Source: DATFVB01 sp963714035 (GTDB lineage: Bacteria; Acidobacteriota; Thermoanaerobaculia; UBA5066; DATFVB01). From it: a DNA stretch of 64,000 nt. How positions within the stretch are numbered: position 1 is the stretch's first letter; each line of letters begins with the position of its first letter. The notes under the pieces were generated by a model that ran no database searches, was not told the DNA's origin, and was given only the letters and a program-made list of their open reading frames with translations. The translations under genes were made by a program, and so were the position numbers. The stretch is from the NCBI GenBank assembly GCA_963714035.1, contig OY970224.1:3100001-3164000 (forward strand), in the 5' to 3' direction. This document shows, piece by piece, positions 16,814-24,811 of the stretch.

Positions 16814-17568
16814 CGGTTTCCCTGAAGGACGTACGGCTCTCTCTCGCGGAGTTCGCCCTGGAGGTCGCCGGAGATCTGGCGCACGGCTGGACGGGTCTCG
16901 TCGGACCCTCGGCGGCGGGCAAGACGTCGCTCCTCGAAACGATCGCCGGTTTTCGCCGCCCGGAAAGGGGCTCGATGACGATCGACGGAGAGCGGATATT
17001 CGACGCCGGCGCCGGAATCGACGTTGCGCCGCGCCGCCGCCGGATCGGATACGTGACGCAGGACGACACCCTCTTTCCGCATCGGCGCGTGCGGGGAAAT
17101 CTCGCCTACGGAATGCACCGGGCGGGACGTTCGTCTTCGAAACTCGAAGAGATCGTCTCCCTGCTTTCGCTCGAACCGCTCCTCGAACGCCGCGTCGGGT
17201 CGCTCTCCGGCGGGGAGAAACGCCGGGTCGCCCTTGCCCGGGCGCTGCTGTCGGGGCCGCGATTGCTCCTGCTCGACGAGCCGCTGACCGGGCTCGATTC
17301 CGCGTCGCGTTATCAGGTCATCGCGTCTCTGAAAGCGATCCACGCGCAGTTCCCGATCCCCACGGTCTACGTCGCTCATCACGCGGAGGAGGTCATCGCG
17401 CTCTGCGACGAGGCGCTCCTGCTCGAACGCGGGCGCATCCGGCGTCGGGACACGCCGCGAGCGATCTTCGCAACGTCGGTCTCTCCCGATCTTCGCCGCG
17501 GGACATCTGATCCGCCCGTTCAGCGACAGCCCCGGGGACCATCGCCGCGGAAAGGCGGTTCGGCGTAG
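16810..17568 (+). CDS. modC: Molybdate ABC transporter, ATP-binding subunit (short, no TOBE/Mop domain)
   Basis: The product is 252 aa with ATG at 16810 overlapping modB. Walker A is GPSAAGKTS (32-40), with AA in place of the usual GS/SG but Lys38 and Thr39 kept. The Q-loop lies in YVTQDDTLFPH, the signature is LSGGEKRRVALARAL, Walker B is LLLLDEPLTGLD, and the switch His is in VAHHAEEV. Full-length ModC (about 350 aa) has a C-terminal molybdate-binding TOBE domain. Here only about 25 low-complexity residues follow the ATPase, so regulation by bound molybdate is lost or moved elsewhere. Confidence 0.9.
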   Translation: MTVSLKDVRLSLAEFALEVAGDLAHGWTGLVGPSAAGKTSLLETIAGFRRPERGSMTIDGERIFDAGAGIDVAPRRRRIGYVTQDDTLFPHRRVRGNLAYGMHRAGRSSSKLEEIVSLLSLEPLLERRVGSLSGGEKRRVALARALLSGPRLLLLDEPLTGLDSASRYQVIASLKAIHAQFPIPTVYVAHHAEEVIALCDEALLLERGRIRRRDTPRAIFATSVSPDLRRGTSDPPVQRQPRGPSPRKGGSA

Positions 17569-17583
17569 AGTGGTGGCGAATTT

Positions 17584-20553
17584 ATGAAGCGACTTCCGCC
17601 GTGGATTTCGCCCGCCGGGCGTTGGCGCGCCGGGATGTTCGCGTGCCTGTCGATCGGGTTGGCGAGCGGGGCGGCCTCGGCGATGTCGCTCACATGGTCG
17701 GTCACGGGCGGAAGATTCGCGGACGGGGGGACGCTTTCGGGGACTTTTGAACAGAACCCGGAGAACACCCGGCCAACGACCTGGGACGTGAATGTCGCGG
17801 GCGGAAGCCTCGCCTTTCCCGCGCTCAGCTACACGCCGGGAGACTCGCATGTGTTCATGCTCGATTGGCCCCCCAACGTCGAGCTGACCTACCATTTCGT
17901 CGTCTCGGCCGCGAATCGGCAGCTTCGCCTGACGCCGGCAAGTCCTCTCGACGGGTCGGTCGCGACCGTGCCGCTCAGTTTTCTCTCCAGCCAGGGAGCC
18001 GTCGAGTGCTTCAACTGCGCGCCATTCCGGGACATCACCGCCGGGTCGCTGGTGCTCACCGCCGCCACGCCGACGCTGATCCTCGAATCGACAGCCCCCG
18101 ATCCGACTGTCGCCGGCGCCCCGACCACCGCGACCATCTCGATCGATTCGATCGCGGTCTTCGGTCCTCCGACCGGCACCGTGACGGTGCTCGACAGTAG
18201 CGACCTTGCTCTCTGCACGATCACGCTGCCGGCGACGTCGTGCACGTTCGCGGCTCCGACGACGCATGGCGGCCATATGCTGCATGCACGATATGGCGGC
18301 AACGCCAGTTACACGAGCGTCGCTTCGAACGATCTGGACTTCACCGTCGATCCGGCGCAGACGACCACGGTGACGCTCTCGGTCTCTCCCAACCCGACCA
18401 TGATCGACACGGCGACCACCGCTACCGTGCTCGTCGCCGCGATCCCCGCGCTCGGGCCGCCGACCGGCATGATCCGGGTGTACCTCAACGTCAGCTCCGC
18501 GACCCTGTGCACGATCACGCTGCCGGCGACGACGTGCACCTTCGCAACGACGGGCTCCGGCCCCGACATTCAGGTCGGCGCTGCCTACGGCGGCAACGTC
18601 AGCTATGCGAGCGAATTCTCGAACCTGGTCCTGATGACGGTTGCGCCCGTGCCGCCTGTGGTCACCCTCGTCTCCATGGTGCCCAATCCGACGGCCGTCG
18701 ACACGGCGACGACCGCGACGGTCACGGTCGGCACCGTTTCGCCGTTCGCCCCGCCGACCGGCACGATCACCGTGTTCGATACCGATGGCGACTCGCTTTG
18801 CACGATCGCGCTGCCGGCGACCTCGTGCATGTTCACGCCGTCGGCGTCCGGCGGCCGCAGGGTGGTCGCGCGATACGAAGGTGACGCGCACTACGACAGC
18901 GGACTGTCCAACCCGCGTCTGCTCACGGTGCTGGCCCCGCCGACGATCGCCAAGGCGTTCGTGCCGCCGGGAATCCCGGTGAACGGGACGACGGCGCTGA
19001 CATTCACGCTGAATAACCCGAACACAGGGGCCGCGCTGACCGGCGTGGGCTTCACCGACACGCTGCCCGCCGGTCTCGCGGTGGTCAACGGCACGGGCGC
19101 GACGTGCGGAGGGACGCTCACGAAGACCGGCGGCAACACGATCGCGCTCGCGGGAGCCGTGATCGCGCCGAGCGGGACCTGCTCGTTTTCGGCGACGGTG
19201 ACGGCGACGAGCGGCGGCCTCAAGAACAACGTCACGAGTGTGGTCACCTCGGCCGAGGGCGGGACGGGCGGGACGGCCTCGGCGTCGCTCGTGGTCGTCA
19301 CGCCGCCGGCGGTGTCACCGCCGACGATCGCGAAGTCCTTCGGGGCGGCGAGCATTGCTGTGAACGCCACGACCACGCTGACCTTCACGCTGACCAATCC
19401 CAACGCCGGAACCGCGCTCACCGGGGCAGGCTTCACCGACATGCTGCCTGCCGGGCTCGTCGTAGCGAGCGGTGCGAGGGCGACGTGCGGGGGAACGCTG
19501 ACCACGAGCGGCGGCAACACGATCGCGCTGATGGGAGCCAGGATCCCGGCGGGTGCGACCTGCACGTTCCCGGTGATGGTCACGGGCACGACCGCCGGGG
19601 CCAAGATGAACACCACGGGTCCCGTCACCTCGATCGAAGGAGGGACGGGCGGAACGGCATCCGCCATCCTTACGGTCGCGGCGACCGTGGTGCCGCCAAC
19701 GATCGCCAAGAGCTTCAGCCCGGCGAACGTGGGGCTCAACGGGACCACGACCCTGACCTTCACGCTCGCGAACCCCAACTCGGGTGGGGTGCTTACGGGC
19801 GTGGGCTTCACCGACACGTTGCCTTCCGGTCTCGCGGTGGCCACGCCAAACGGGGCGACGAACAATTGCGGCGGCTCGGTCGCGGCGGCAGCGGGCGGAG
19901 GCGGCGTGGCGTTCGCCGACGGCGCCCTGCCCGCCAGCGGCTCCTGCGCGATCACGCTGAACGTCACGGCCACCACGGACGGCGCCAAGAACAACACCAC
20001 GAGCGCCATCACATCGACCGAGGGAGGGACGGGCGGGACCGCGTCGGCTACCCTCACGGTGACGCCGGCGGTCGTGGGGCCGCCAGCGATTGCCATAGCC
20101 TTCGACCGGCCGGTCATCGCCTTGAGCGAGACGACTTCACTGACGTTCGCCCTGACGAATCCGAATCCGGGCGCCGCGCTGACCGGCGTCGGATTCACCG
20201 ACGCGCTGCCCGCCGGTCTCGTCGTCGCCACGCCGAACGGGCTGGCGAACACGTGCGGCGGCGTGACGAGCGCCGTTGCTGGCGGAGGCCAGGTGGCCCT
20301 GGCCGGCGGCGGGCTGCCCGCGGGCGGTTCCTGCACGATCACGGTCGAGGTGACGGGTGTCAGCGTCGGTCTCAAGCGGACGGCCTCGAGTCGAGTCACT
20401 TCGATCGAGGGAGGCTCGGGCGAGGCGGCTTCGGCCCGCCTCCTGGTGTTGCCGTCGCCGGCGCCGATTCCGACTCTTTCGCCCCGGGCGCTCGCGATCC
20501 TGGCCCTGCTCGTGGCCGCCGCTGGCGTTTTTCTCCTCTTCCGGCTCCGTTGA
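17584..20553 (+). CDS. Large secreted repeat protein: Ig-like and DUF11-like repeats with IPTL-CTERM-type sorting tail
   Basis: The product is 989 aa. A signal peptide (about 1-33, ending AASA) is followed by an N-terminal domain of the PEP-CTERM/anchor type (WSVTGGRFADGGTLSGTF). Three Ig-like repeats (about 165-455) share PTATDTATTATV-like strands and the CTI-LPAT-C disulfide pair. Four near-identical DUF11/DUF7933-type repeats follow (about 456-950), each with TIAKxF, TLTFTL-NPN, GFTDTLPAGL, and TSxEGGTGGTAS. The tail IPTLSPRALAILALLVAAAG ends in an FRLR basic tip, matching an IPTL-CTERM anchor (motif, transmembrane helix, Arg cluster). It is probably an adhesin or surface-layer-like protein attached after processing. 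Repeat DNA is conserved enough to recombine. Confidence 0.85.
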   Translation: MKRLPPWISPAGRWRAGMFACLSIGLASGAASAMSLTWSVTGGRFADGGTLSGTFEQNPENTRPTTWDVNVAGGSLAFPALSYTPGDSHVFMLDWPPNVELTYHFVVSAANRQLRLTPASPLDGSVATVPLSFLSSQGAVECFNCAPFRDITAGSLVLTAATPTLILESTAPDPTVAGAPTTATISIDSIAVFGPPTGTVTVLDSSDLALCTITLPATSCTFAAPTTHGGHMLHARYGGNASYTSVASNDLDFTVDPAQTTTVTLSVSPNPTMIDTATTATVLVAAIPALGPPTGMIRVYLNVSSATLCTITLPATTCTFATTGSGPDIQVGAAYGGNVSYASEFSNLVLMTVAPVPPVVTLVSMVPNPTAVDTATTATVTVGTVSPFAPPTGTITVFDTDGDSLCTIALPATSCMFTPSASGGRRVVARYEGDAHYDSGLSNPRLLTVLAPPTIAKAFVPPGIPVNGTTALTFTLNNPNTGAALTGVGFTDTLPAGLAVVNGTGATCGGTLTKTGGNTIALAGAVIAPSGTCSFSATVTATSGGLKNNVTSVVTSAEGGTGGTASASLVVVTPPAVSPPTIAKSFGAASIAVNATTTLTFTLTNPNAGTALTGAGFTDMLPAGLVVASGARATCGGTLTTSGGNTIALMGARIPAGATCTFPVMVTGTTAGAKMNTTGPVTSIEGGTGGTASAILTVAATVVPPTIAKSFSPANVGLNGTTTLTFTLANPNSGGVLTGVGFTDTLPSGLAVATPNGATNNCGGSVAAAAGGGGVAFADGALPASGSCAITLNVTATTDGAKNNTTSAITSTEGGTGGTASATLTVTPAVVGPPAIAIAFDRPVIALSETTSLTFALTNPNPGAALTGVGFTDALPAGLVVATPNGLANTCGGVTSAVAGGGQVALAGGGLPAGGSCTITVEVTGVSVGLKRTASSRVTSIEGGSGEAASARLLVLPSPAPIPTLSPRALAILALLVAAAGVFLLFRLR

Positions 20554-20585
20554 CGCCGGATCCCCAGGGCGCCGTCCGAGCTCCC

Positions 20586-20622
20586 GCGGGCCGGGTCCTT
20601 CCGGATGCATACCCGGTCCCGC
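20586..20622 (+). terminator. GC-rich hairpin downstream of the repeat protein
   Basis: GCGGGCCGGGT pairs with ACCCGGTCCCGC (one bulge) 33 bp after the stop codon. The sequence then becomes AT-richer (AAACAATACACGATT) but has no clear U-run, so it is a possible terminator only. Confidence 0.3.
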
Positions 20623-20777
20623 CCGAAACAATACACGATTGTCGCGACGCCTCCGGCGCGCTGTCGCGAATGCCGCCGTCGGGGGCGCCCACGCGCCGTT
20701 GACGAGCTCTCGCCGTCAAAGGTGCAGCGGGCGGCCGGCGGGCAGCCTGTTCGTCGAGGCCGCCTCGCGATGGTGCT

Positions 20778-21002
20778 TCAGACCTCGAGATACGAAACGT
20801 ACCGGCGGGCCGCTTCGTCGGTCTGCAGGGCGGCCAGGTCGGGACACGCCCCGTTCCGGACGAGCAGCTCGACGACCCCCGCGCGATCGGGGACGCCCCC
20901 CGGTGGAGACACGAACACGATCCTCCCCTCCAAAGAGTGCGCGAAGACGTGGAACGCGGCGGGCGTTCCGTTGGCTCTGAAGAAATGGATGGAAAACCGC
21001 AT
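20778..21002 (-). CDS. Small hypothetical protein
   Basis: The product is 74 aa, with ATG at 21002 and only a weak ribosome site. The sequence (SIHFFRANGTPAAFHVFAHSLEG and then ELLVRNGACPDLAALQTDEAARR) looks like a compact soluble protein rather than a GC shadow: it has balanced hydrophobics and few Arg runs. It is the only plausible gene in the 820 bp between the surface protein and the aldo/keto reductase. No family is recognised. Confidence 0.45.
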   Translation of the reverse strand: MRFSIHFFRANGTPAAFHVFAHSLEGRIVFVSPPGGVPDRAGVVELLVRNGACPDLAALQTDEAARRYVSYLEV

Positions 21003-21376
21003 TGAAATATCCGAGACCGACCAGACTCGCTAACGCACGACGGCTCGGAAAAATTACGTCAGACCCTGAGGTGCCGGATCGGATCCCCTCGTCGCGGAAC
21101 GTTGCGGAAACGGGTCACGGCGCCCGATGTCGCAGATCGACCTCAACCCGGGAAATTGTCGATCGTTGCCGCGCTGGCGCTCGTTCGCCGTGGTCCGGAG
21201 CCGTCTCGTTCGGATCTCGAGCGGCCAGAAGGGGTCTCGAGATCGTGACCCGGCGGAACGGCGAGCCCGCGGCGACGGCCGGCTTTGCCCGTGCGGGTCT
21301 CGCTGCCGGACGCCCGAATCGCCGCAACGGTGCGGAAATTGCAGAATTCGGCCGTATCCTCGCGGCAGGAGGGTGG
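21003..21376. other. Intergenic region upstream of the aldo/keto reductase
   Basis: The 374 bp between the small minus-strand gene and the reductase hold no supportable gene. Open frames here are Arg/Pro-rich shadows. The reductase frame runs open through it, but the SD-led ATG at 21377 and family length argue that it is untranslated. I see no clear promoter. Confidence 0.5.
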
Positions 21377-22366
21377 ATGCGGAAGCGAATGCTGGGCAGG
21401 AGTGGCCTCGAGGTTTCGGCCCTCGGGTTGGGCTGCATGGGAATGAGCCACGGCTACGGCCAACCCAAAGACCAGCGGGAGATGATCTCGCTCCTTCGGG
21501 GGGCCGTCGAACGAGGCATCACGTTCTTCGACACGGCCGAAGCGTACGGACCGTTCACGAACGAGGAGCTCGTCGGCGAAGGGCTCGCGCCCGTTCGCCG
21601 CCAGGTGATCATCGCGACGAAGTTCGGCTTCAAGTTCGACGCCGACGGAAAGCAGATCGGCGTGGACAGCCGGCCGGAGCACGTCCGGCAGGTCGCCGAG
21701 GCCTCGCTGCGGCGGCTTCGCATCGACGTCATCGATCTCCTCTATCAGCATCGCGTCGATCCGGACGTCCCGATCGAAGACGTCGCGGGGACGGTGAAGG
21801 ACCTGATCGGAGAGGGGAAGGTGAGGCATTTCGGCCTGTCCGAAGCCGGCGCGCGGACGATCCGGCGCGCGCACGCCGTCCAGCCCGTGACCGCCCTTCA
21901 GAGCGAATACTCGGTCTGGTGGAGAGGTCCGGAATCGGACGTTTTTCCGACGCTCGAGGAGCTCGGCATCGGGCTCGTCCCGTTCAGCCCGCTGGGACGC
22001 GGGTTCCTCACCGGAAAGATCGACGAGAACACGACGTTCGACGGCTCCGATTTTCGTCAGGGGCTTCCGCGCTTCACCCCGGAAGCCCGAAAAGCGAATC
22101 AGGCCGTCGTGGATCTGCTCCGCGGGATCGGCGAGCGGAAGAAGGCGACGCCCGCGCAGGTCGCGCTCGCGTGGCTGCTCTCTCGCCGGCCGTGGATCGT
22201 TCCCATTCCGGGCACCACGAAGCTGCCGCGCCTCGAGGAGAACATCGGCGCGGCGGACGTCGAGCTGACCCCCGACGATCTTCGCCAGATCGAGGAAGCG
22301 TCTTCGGCGATCCGGATCGAGGGGAATCGCTACCCGGAACGGCTGGAGCGGATGGTCGGGCTGTGA
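21377..22366 (+). CDS. Aldo/keto reductase (YakC/AKR13-like)
   Basis: The product is 329 aa. The ATG at 21377 is preceded by GGAGG and matches the usual AKR start (RMLGRSGLEVSALGLGCMGM); upstream open frame is ignored. The catalytic tetrad is visible: D52, Y57 (FFDTAEAYG), K82 (VIIATKFG) and H125 (LLYQHRVDP). The C-terminal NADPH site PIPGTTKLPRLEENI is present. It is expected to be an NADPH-dependent reductase of aldehydes, ketones or methylglyoxal-type compounds in the cytosol. A fragment of an F420-dependent reductase lies 37 bp downstream. Confidence 0.9.
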   Translation: MRKRMLGRSGLEVSALGLGCMGMSHGYGQPKDQREMISLLRGAVERGITFFDTAEAYGPFTNEELVGEGLAPVRRQVIIATKFGFKFDADGKQIGVDSRPEHVRQVAEASLRRLRIDVIDLLYQHRVDPDVPIEDVAGTVKDLIGEGKVRHFGLSEAGARTIRRAHAVQPVTALQSEYSVWWRGPESDVFPTLEELGIGLVPFSPLGRGFLTGKIDENTTFDGSDFRQGLPRFTPEARKANQAVVDLLRGIGERKKATPAQVALAWLLSRRPWIVPIPGTTKLPRLEENIGAADVELTPDDLRQIEEASSAIRIEGNRYPERLERMVGL

Positions 22367-22403
22367 CTCTGAACCCTCCCGCGCTGCGGGAAGAGCGAGC
22401 CGC

Positions 22404-22517
22404 ATGAGGATCGGCATTCTCGGCTCGGGTCTCATGGGCGGGAAGCTCGGGACGATGGTCGAGTGGCTGGAAAGGGTCGCCGACGAGCAGTACCGGACGG
22501 CTCCCGGGGGCGGGTAG
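22404..22517 (+). pseudogene. Remnant of an NADPH-dependent F420 reductase/NADP oxidoreductase gene
   Basis: A 37-codon frame begins MRIGILGSGLMGGKLGTM, the Rossmann-fold N-terminus typical of F420-dependent NADP reductase-like proteins (about 200 aa). It then jumps to an unrelated-looking EWLERVADEQYRTAPGGG and stops. Most of the gene, including all catalytic parts, is missing. It probably arose by an internal deletion; the tail may be the original 3' end or new sequence. It is unlikely to be functional. Confidence 0.55.
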
Positions 22518-22524
22518 AGGTCGC

Positions 22525-23088
22525 GTGGGCGCGCTCGCCGGATGGGACAGCTTCTACGTGATCGTGGGCTCCTCGGCCGGCGCGCTGATCGGGCTGCAGT
22601 TCGTCGTTCTGACCCTCGTGGCGCAGAGGCCGCCGATCCGCGCGGCGGACGCCGGCGCCGCGTTCGCGACACCGACGATCGTCCATTTCGTCGCCGTGCT
22701 GTTCGTGTCCGCTCTTCTGCGCGTGCCGTTCCAAACCGTCTTTCCCGCCGCCGTCCTGTGGGGTCTCGCGGGGATCGGCGGGGTGGTTTACACGGCCGTC
22801 GTCGCCCGGCGCATGCGAAAGCAGGACGTCTACGTTCCGGTGCTCGAGGACGGGATCTTCCACGTGGCGCTGCCTTTCGGGGCGTACGCGACGCTCGCGG
22901 TGTCGTCCCTGCTGGCTCCCGGCGACTTCCGGGCGGCCCTGTTCGGGCCGGGAGCCGCGGCGCTGCTTCTGCTCTTCGTCGGAATCCACAACGCCTGGGA
23001 TGCCGTCGCCTACCACGTGTTCGTCCACATGGGAGACGAGAAATCGGCGTCTCGCACCGATGAAGCTCCGGGACGCGATAGGTCGTGA
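22525..23088 (+). CDS. Hypothetical polytopic membrane protein
   Basis: The product is 187 aa with GTG start at 22525 after AGAGG. Four or five transmembrane helices are predicted from the sequence (about 5-30, 48-70, 72-92, 112-130, 136-160). A loop of charged residues (ARRMRKQDVYVPVLEDG) lies between helices 3 and 4. The stop overlaps an in-frame GTG of the next gene (GTGA), so the two are likely co-expressed. I recognise no domain. The first helix with GSSAGALIGLQFVVLTL is typical of small inner-membrane proteins in this phylum. Confidence 0.75.
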   Translation: MGALAGWDSFYVIVGSSAGALIGLQFVVLTLVAQRPPIRAADAGAAFATPTIVHFVAVLFVSALLRVPFQTVFPAAVLWGLAGIGGVVYTAVVARRMRKQDVYVPVLEDGIFHVALPFGAYATLAVSSLLAPGDFRAALFGPGAAALLLLFVGIHNAWDAVAYHVFVHMGDEKSASRTDEAPGRDRS

Positions 23089-23102
23089 CCGGGGAGAGTC
23101 GG

Positions 23103-23657
23103 ATGGAGCCCGTGCGACCCGCGCCGTCGGAGACCGTCGCCGCTCGCCTCGCGCGTCGTGCGCTGTTCGCCTTCACGCTGACGTTCTCCGCGTCGCGCGC
23201 GCTCGTCTTCCTCATCATGGATCGGCGCCTGCCCGATCTTTTCCTTTTTCTCCGCGGGACGCACGTGCACCATCTCAACTACGGGATCTTCCTCCTCGCG
23301 GGAGTCGGGGGCTACATGCTCTTTGCCCGACCTTCCGCGAAGGCGGCCGAGCGGACCGCGCTCGCCTACGGATTCGCGATGGCGCTCACCTTCGACGAGT
23401 TCGGAATGTGGCTGCATCTGGGCGGCAGCTACTGGCAGCGAGCGAGCGTCGATGCCGTGATCGTCGTGGCGGCGCTCCTCGGACTCGTCGCGTACGTGCC
23501 GTCGTTCGACCATCTGCGCTCGAAACATCCCTGGGCGTCGCTGGCGCTGCTCCTGGCGATCCTCGGATTCGCGGCCGTGCTCTTCCAGGCCGGCCGCCGG
23601 CTCGGACCCGTCGTCGGACCGAAGCTCGAGGACCTCGAATCGTCTTCGTCGCCCTGA
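23103..23657 (+). CDS. Hypothetical polytopic membrane protein
   Basis: The product is 184 aa from ATG 23103, which has GGGGAG 6-7 nt upstream. A GTG at 23085 overlapping the previous stop would add six residues. Helices run at about 20-42, 58-78, 85-105, 115-135 and 148-170. A conserved-looking HVHHLNYGIF and TFDEFGMW lie at membrane edges; the His and Asp/Glu residues could bind a metal or act catalytically. It is the second gene of a two-gene membrane-protein operon. The function is unknown. Confidence 0.75.
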   Translation: MEPVRPAPSETVAARLARRALFAFTLTFSASRALVFLIMDRRLPDLFLFLRGTHVHHLNYGIFLLAGVGGYMLFARPSAKAAERTALAYGFAMALTFDEFGMWLHLGGSYWQRASVDAVIVVAALLGLVAYVPSFDHLRSKHPWASLALLLAILGFAAVLFQAGRRLGPVVGPKLEDLESSSSP

Positions 23658-23679
23658 TTTTTCGGGGCGAGCCCGGACA

Positions 23680-24048
23680 CTACACGATTTTGCAGGGGAT
23701 CATGGCGTCCTCGTCGAAGGAATAGGCCGCGCACAGCCGGTGATACCCGTCGGCGATGATGAGATCTCTGCCCGCTTTTCCCCGAAGGAGCAGGAGCGGC
23801 GAGAGTTTTTTTCTCTTTCGGATTTTCGCGCGGTCCTGTTCCACGTGCCAGTTTCCGAGACCGAGAAGAGGGAGCCGCGAGGCCCGGAAGATGTCTTTGG
23901 CGGCATACTTCGAGCCGCGCGAGCGGCGAAGCCGCTTCACGAACGCTCCGGCCGATTCCGGAGACATGAGGAGACCGAGATACGACTCCGCTGCCGCGTA
24001 GTCGTGCTCCTCCGGACCCTTCATCCAGTCAATCCGGTTCTTGCTCAT
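23680..24048 (-). CDS. ParB/sulfiredoxin-fold-like small protein
   Basis: The product is 122 aa with ATG at 24048. The C-terminal half (KKLSPLLLLRGKAGRDLIIADGYHRLCAAYSFDED) resembles the ParB/Srx-like fold, in which a DGxHR motif binds a nucleotide phosphate. There is no partner partition gene and no HTH, so a chromosome-partition role is not supported. Stand-alone proteins of this kind are common and uncharacterised. Function is left open. Confidence 0.65.
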   Translation of the reverse strand: MSKNRIDWMKGPEEHDYAAAESYLGLLMSPESAGAFVKRLRRSRGSKYAAKDIFRASRLPLLGLGNWHVEQDRAKIRKRKKLSPLLLLRGKAGRDLIIADGYHRLCAAYSFDEDAMIPCKIV

Positions 24049-24180
24049 GCGAGGCCATTATGGGGCCGCTGTTTAAGGGGAGGCAACGTCGTTCTCTGGC
24101 GGACGGGCGGCAGAGGGGCGGCCTCGCGACCAGGAACCCGCCGCCTCGCCGGCACGGCGGCTCTCATCGCCGTTCTCTCG

Positions 24181-24759
24181 TCACTCCCGCCCGACACCGA
24201 GCGCGTCGGCCACACGGTTGATGTAGTTGAACCAGGAGGCGATCAGCGTGATCTGCAGGATGCCCCGATCGTCGAACCCCGCCGCCCGAAGCCGGTCGAG
24301 GTCGGCGGGGCCGAGCTTCGTCGCGTCTCTCGTGAGCCGGGCCGCGTAATCGAGCATCGTCCGGTCCTGATCGCCGATCGGCGCCGTCCGGTAATCCGAG
24401 CGGAGCGCCGCGACCAGCTCCTCGTCCAGGGTCACTCGACGCAGAAACTCTGCGTGGGACTCCGTTCAATAGACGCATCGGTTGATCGACGAGACGACCG
24501 TCGTGATCATCTCGTGCTGGCGCCGCGTCAGCGGCAGCTCGGGCGACATCAGGGCGCCGAACGTGGCGAACGCATGGTAGAGAGCGTCGGGAATCAGGCT
24601 GTGCGCGCCGACGACGCCCGACATCTCTTCGTCGCGCCGCGACTCCGCCGCCGGAACGGATTCCCCGTACTCGGGCGGGTAGAGGTCCCTCTGTTTCTCC
24701 CACGCCCGAAGAAGCTTTTCGTCCGCCTCGCCGAGGGGCACCGTCTTGATCCAGGTCAT
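24181..24759 (-). CDS. AhpD-like (carboxymuconolactone decarboxylase family) selenoprotein with in-frame TGA as selenocysteine
   Basis: The 192-aa product is read through an in-frame TGA at 24466-24468 (residue 98). The ATG at 24759 has a strong SD (AGGAGGG). The two halves (1-97 and 99-192) are one family sequence in one frame. The active site fits AhpD exactly: E83-x11-C95-V-Y-U98-x3-H102, where M. tuberculosis AhpD has E118, C130, C133 and H137. The TGA thus replaces the second catalytic Cys. A hairpin suited to a bacterial SECIS follows 10 nt after it. AhpD-like proteins reduce peroxiredoxins or act as thiol peroxidases, and Sec-containing members are known. The rival reading, a nonsense mutation, would need the coincidence of site and hairpin. 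The MOSC gene lies upstream. Confidence 0.85.
24439..24455 (-). promoter_or_regulatory. SECIS-like hairpin downstream of the in-frame TGA
   Basis: On the minus strand the mRNA reads ACGCAGA-GTT-TCTGCGT: a perfect 7-bp stem with a 3-nt loop whose first base is G. It starts 10 nt after the TGA, so the loop is 17 nt downstream. Bacterial SECIS elements lie just 3' of the UGA with a G in the apical loop about 16-37 nt away. SelB recognition is inferred. Confidence 0.65.
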
Positions 24760-24811
24760 CGGTCCCTCCTGGCGGGAAAGGGTACCAGAGGGGACCGGCC
24801 TGCCGCGGATG

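Noticed and set aside
16699..18891. A 730-aa minus-strand gene opposite modC and the repeat protein
   Set aside because: Composition is extreme in Arg and Gly with no domain; the plus strand carries clear family genes.
19050..20450. CRISPR or other DNA-level repeat array in the surface-protein gene
   Set aside because: The periodic similarity is coding: about 120-aa protein repeats without short identical repeats and unique spacers.
18891..20636. A 581-aa minus-strand gene opposite the surface repeats
   Set aside because: Val/Pro-rich shadow of the repeat units; no start signal and no domain.
24466..24468. Reading the AhpD-like locus as two genes or a nonsense pseudogene
   Set aside because: Both halves are in one frame with no other lesion, the TGA falls exactly on the catalytic Cys position, and a SECIS-like hairpin follows.
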